This document shows, in pieces, positions 61,004 to 64,000 of a DNA stretch of 64,000 nt. The stretch lies in contig JAMDCQ010000002.1 of assembly GCA_023488905.1 (NCBI GenBank), positions 1-64,000 of the forward strand, in the 5' to 3' direction. The notes below the pieces were generated by a model. It made no database searches and was not told where the DNA came from. It was given only the letters and a program-made list of their open reading frames with translations. Source of the DNA: Candidatus Bathyarchaeota archaeon. GTDB lineage: Archaea > Thermoproteota > Bathyarchaeia > Bathyarchaeales > Bathycorpusculaceae. The position numbers and the translations under genes are program-made. Within the stretch, counting starts at the first letter, position 1; each line of letters opens with the position of its first letter.

Positions 61004-61741
61004 TTGGTGGAAGCCTTGAACAAAAAATATACCCTTACAGAACAAGACGCGCTTCTAGTAACTGATATTCAAATCGACTTTTTACCCGGAGGCGCTCTGC
61101 CCATAGAAGGCGGCAACACAATAATCCCCGTAGTCAACACCTACATCAAACGCTTTGAAGCCGCAAACTCACCTATTGTCGCTTCCAGAGATTGGCACCC
61201 ACTCAATCACATTTCATTCAAAGCTCAAGGTGGACTGTGGCCGGCTCACTGTGTTCAAGGAACTAAAGGCGCAGAATTTAGCCCTGCCCTAAAACTACCA
61301 AAAAACGTCAGGGTGATTTCTAAAGCCGCTGATCCAAATCGTGAAGCGTACTCTGCCTTTGATGGCACAAATCTCGACAGTGAACTGCAACGACTGGGGG
61401 TTAAGCGGCTCTTTGTCTGCGGTTTAGCCACCGATTATTGTGTGGTAAACACTGTTCTGGATGCGTGTGACCTTGGTTTTGAAACGGTTGTTCTCATGGA
61501 CGCCCTCTTGGGTATTGATGCAAAGCCAGGCGATGTAGACCGCGCAATTGAGGAGATGCTTGAAAGTGGTGCCGCCCAAGCTACTGACGCAGATTTTTCT
61601 GATGCAGAAGAAGCCTTGCCCGTTGAAGAAGCAGAAGTGGATGTTTTAGCTGCTAAACCCTCTTTGCTTAGTGGCGCAAAAAAGAAGGCGCGGCTGCGGC
61701 CTAAGACTGCTAACCGACGGCTTAAGACTGAGCGGGGATAA
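61004..61741 (+). CDS. pncA: Nicotinamidase
   Basis: PncA hydrolyses nicotinamide to nicotinate for NAD recycling. DIQIDFLPGGAL holds the catalytic Asp, RDWHPLNHISF the metal-binding residues, and GLATDYCVVNT the nucleophile Cys; the lysine is in ISKAADP. The core ends at about residue 196. A C-terminal tail of about 50 residues follows, first acidic (DFSDAEEALPVEEAE) and then very basic (KKKARLRPKTANRRLK), which usual nicotinamidases lack. Confidence 0.92.
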   Translation: MVEALNKKYTLTEQDALLVTDIQIDFLPGGALPIEGGNTIIPVVNTYIKRFEAANSPIVASRDWHPLNHISFKAQGGLWPAHCVQGTKGAEFSPALKLPKNVRVISKAADPNREAYSAFDGTNLDSELQRLGVKRLFVCGLATDYCVVNTVLDACDLGFETVVLMDALLGIDAKPGDVDRAIEEMLESGAAQATDADFSDAEEALPVEEAEVDVLAAKPSLLSGAKKKARLRPKTANRRLKTERG

Positions 61742-62104
61742 AAAGTCTTCGAATTGGTGCGAAGCTTAAATAATCATACCTGCAGGCGGATAAATAACTA
61801 AATATTTCCGCTATAACTTGATGGCATAGGCGGAACTGTGTTCCAAAAAAGCTTGATAGGCACATAAACGTTGGCATAAACGACCAAATTGTGGCTCTAT
61901 TCGATTTTTTCAGGGTCTTTTGCAGCTGAAATTAAGCTCTGCCTACAAAGTTTTGTTTTTAGCGCCGCGAAATATTGTCGAATGAACATTTTTTACAATA
62001 AACAGTTAAAAACGCGGTCAGATGTGTTAGTGTTTGGACTCTAAACAGTAAATTTTCATGTTACCTTCGATTATTCTGCGGCTCCGAGAAACGAAAACCA
62101 ACTG
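61742..62104. other. Gene-free stretch with a short repeat
   Basis: The only notable feature is a copy of CATTTTTTACA(A)TAAACAGTTAAAAAC at about 61965-62015, like that at 60785. No gene or RNA is seen. Confidence 0.4.
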
Positions 62105-62521
62105 CTACTGTTCACCCATAACCTGAATAATCACCGTACGCTCACGGGGGTAAACATCGGTTTCCACAAAAAACAGCGACTGCCAAGTCCCAAACTCCAC
62201 ACAACCATCAACAACTGGCAAGGTTTTATCTGGCGGCAGAAGCATCGAGCGCAAATGCGAGTGAGCGTTGGAGGGGTGATGGTAGTTTCGGTGTTTGGGC
62301 ACCAGTTCTTCAAGACAGGTTTTGATGTCCGCCAGCAAACCCTCATCGTTCTCTGTCAAAATCAAAACCCCCGTTGCGTGTGGTGCATAAACGTGGACGA
62401 TGCCATTTTTAATTCCTGACACAGCAACAACTTCCAACACTTTATCAGAGAGATCGACAAAGCTGATTTCGCCTTGAGTCTTAAATTTTAAGGCCTTGTT
62501 TACCACTTTGAAACTGGGCAT
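62105..62521 (-). CDS. YjbQ/UPF0047 family protein
   Basis: The 138-residue protein has the family segments VHVYAPHATGVLILTENDEGLLADI, HRNYHHPSNAHSHLRSMLLPPD and LGTW-like EFGTWQSLFFVETD with PRERTVIIQVMGE at the end. The His cluster probably binds a metal. Some members show weak thiamine phosphate synthase activity, but the true role is unsettled. Confidence 0.9.
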   Translation of the reverse strand: MPSFKVVNKALKFKTQGEISFVDLSDKVLEVVAVSGIKNGIVHVYAPHATGVLILTENDEGLLADIKTCLEELVPKHRNYHHPSNAHSHLRSMLLPPDKTLPVVDGCVEFGTWQSLFFVETDVYPRERTVIIQVMGEQ

Positions 62522-62583
62522 ACAAATTCCTACATGAGTAGTCTGGCTTTTTTGCTGAAAAACGTTTCGAGTCGGCGTGGAAC

Positions 62584-62609
62584 TGTGTTTGGGGGATGCT
62601 TTTGTATAC
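62584..62609 (+). repeat. Short repeat R4, copy 2
   Basis: Identical over 26 bases to the minus-strand copy at 60375-60400. Confidence 0.6.
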
Positions 62610-62880
62610 AGCGGTAGCGGCTGGGTATGTTGCTTGCGACTCGTTGGTACACTCTTTACTGCTCAAATATTTCTGCGCAAAAAGTGTACCCTGTCAACTG
62701 GCGCGCTGATGCACCATGAGACCCCGATATCGTTGAACACAAATGGTGGTATTCCTTCGAGAATAACGAATGCATCTAAAATAGCTATAACGCAGGTAAG
62801 CTAAGAACTATGATCAACCCCTTTAGTCGCAGTTGTTTAGATACACCGCGGCATTGTATTGATCATCAACATACCATCAT

Positions 62881-62930
62881 AGGCGCCAAATAGGATATCT
62901 ATGCAAAAACCCATAGAGGGTCCTCAAGCA
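62881..62930 (-). repeat. Partial copy of repeat R2
   Basis: CTATGCAAAAACCCATAGAG followed by GGTCCT matches, with two changes, the CTATGCAGAAACCTATAGAG block of copy C. The outer blocks are missing. Confidence 0.5.
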
Positions 62931-63973
62931 CCCAACTTAGCAACAACTACTCTTAAGAACAAAGTTATCAACCATACCCTTTCCAGTTTAAAAACTAAAA
63001 ATATCAGACTCTGCCCGAACGCTTGACACTCACAAAAACATGCTTTCGATTTCTAAGAGGATAGAAACAGGACAGCGTACACTGGTAGTTTGTACCTGAG
63101 GAGCAGCACCGTCAATCTGAAACTTTAAGTCAACATAACCGCCAACGCCGACAGAGCCCCAAGGAGACGACGATACAGGCTGGTGAGAAAAAGTCTCACC
63201 TACAGCCCATTTTTTTAACTGCAGGCACCACCAAAGAAAAACCAAAAAACAGCAAACCAAACCCCACATATCCAACACAAAAATCAGCGCAACACTTCTC
63301 CTTAAACCTCAGTTGCCAAAACTGCGGCAAAGTTAATTTTCAGATGCGCCAAAGAGTATCGCCCTCTAACAAACAACTTCAGCGCTATGACCCGCTAAAA
63401 GAGGCGAGGGATTTACGATGGGATGCACTCCAGAGGCGCCTGCAATAGAATTCAGACTTTTGCTTAAAATTTTTTACCCAACCGCTGCACAGAAAAGTTA
63501 CGGGGTGCCGAAAGAGCTTATTGATTAAAATAAGCTCAAATTTGCCATATTTGCTCATAAAATGTTATGATGACCTTTGTTTGGTCACGAAATGCCATAC
63601 GCGAAAAAACAGTTCACTTTTTTGCATGGAACACAAAAACTAACGCCCCGTAAAATGCCCCTGAAGCCAAAAGCAGCCCGATTTAATCCGATTCACCCTT
63701 CCCCTAAGGGCTTGGCATGGTAAATATCAGGGCCTCTTAAAAGTACTGTCGAAAATCTCCATAGATAGCACGCAGCCATTTTTTCGGGTAACCTTCGAGC
63801 ATTTTAGTGCCTCGGCGACGCTTTTGGGGTTTTACAGCAAACTTTGCCGCTTTTTCGAAAGCGCTAAGTCTATTTTCAGAAGTGCTTTGTTTTTTGAAAT
63901 TTGGCAATTTTAGCAAAGTTGTCGTTTGACCGTTTAAGTCAGGGTGGCTGATTGGGGTTTTGTGGGTGCTGAC

Positions 63974-64000
63974 TGTGTTTTGGCGATGCTTTTGTATACA
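63974..64000 (+). repeat. Short repeat R4, copy 3 (at window edge)
   Basis: TGTGTTTTGGCGATGCTTTT then GTATACA matches the other R4 copies with two changes and touches the right edge. Confidence 0.5.

Larger units (their letters stand above)
62522..64000. other. 1.5-kb gene-poor region at the right edge
   Basis: No gene is well supported here. It holds R4 repeats at 62584 and 63974, a GGTACACT/AGTGTACC inverted repeat at about 62643-62686, a piece of repeat R2 near 62881, a weak minus-strand frame (63030-63278) with a hydrophobic N terminus, and a long plus-strand open frame without a start (about 63090-63449) that ends in a CQNCG-containing segment. The region looks like decayed or regulatory DNA. 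Confidence 0.4.

Noticed and set aside
63030-63278. Minus-strand frame with a hydrophobic N terminus
   Set aside because: No ribosome-binding site or promoter is visible, the hydrophobic part is short and Trp/Cys-rich, and an opposite frame is equally open; kept only as a note in the gap entry.

Overview
The window reads as a piece of an archaeal chromosome. It carries a TATA-binding protein, transcription factor S, an archaeal Trm1, an AK6/Fap7-type kinase, a TtuA/Ncs6 thiolase, archaeal-type tRNA genes, an RNase P RNA gene and most of the methanofuran biosynthesis pathway. GTG and TTG starts are common, promoters show TATA boxes about 25 bases upstream, and several transcripts look leaderless. 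With methanofuran genes, acetyl-CoA synthetase and many small zinc-ribbon proteins but no methanogenesis genes here, a Bathyarchaeia-like lineage is my best inference. The taxonomy is not proven by the sequence.

Layout. 1-6 kb: the start of a secreted Pro/Thr-rich protein, a DCD-like protein, a small zinc protein, OsmC, a radical SAM/SPASM enzyme, and the set proC, HAD phosphatase and a small unknown gene, then trm1. 6-15 kb: ileS, a C2H2 microprotein, a truncated gene, nadA, nikR, the AK6 kinase, a TtuA/Ncs6 thiolase, a nucleotidyltransferase and TBP. 15-25 kb: an unusual CDF transporter with three C-terminal repeats, an MFS protein, asnS, a flavin reductase and a P-type ATPase. 25-30 kb: an acetate module (OFA transporter, SatP/YaaH channel, acs). 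30-40 kb: membrane proteins, a CBS protein, a frameshifted PRC-barrel gene, a YkgJ-type protein, a flavodoxin, an anchored acetolactate decarboxylase, TFS, thioredoxin and an eRF1/Vms1-like protein. 40-46.4 kb: a HisA/HisF-related gene and the mfnB-A-D-F-E operon. 46-50 kb: zinc ribbons, DUF429, a frameshifted HNH nuclease, tRNA-Phe and tRNA-Val. 50-56.6 kb: dnaJ, dapB, a frameshifted SIR2-type gene, RNase P RNA, adenine salvage (MTAP and APT) and a candidate structured RNA. 56.6-62.5 kb: an RAM-domain regulator, macrodomain, LysE, Tsr3, NAD(P)HX repair, nicotinamidase and YjbQ. 62.5-64 kb: gene-poor and repeat-bearing.

How the parts fit. MfnB, MfnA, MfnD, MfnF and MfnE build methanofuran, the C1 carrier of the archaeal Wood-Ljungdahl pathway. 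OFA, SatP and Acs would bring in and activate acetate. MTAP and APT recycle adenine from methylthioadenosine. NadA, PncA and Nnr make, recycle and repair nicotinamide cofactors, and the macrodomain and SIR2 proteins belong to families that act on NAD-derived molecules.

The intergenic space is the most unusual part. Several dispersed repeat families occur there. In one place a 277-base element with terminal inverted repeats and an ATAA target duplication sits inside another repeat whose uninterrupted copies are also in the window. Three protein genes carry apparent frameshifts and one carries an in-frame stop.
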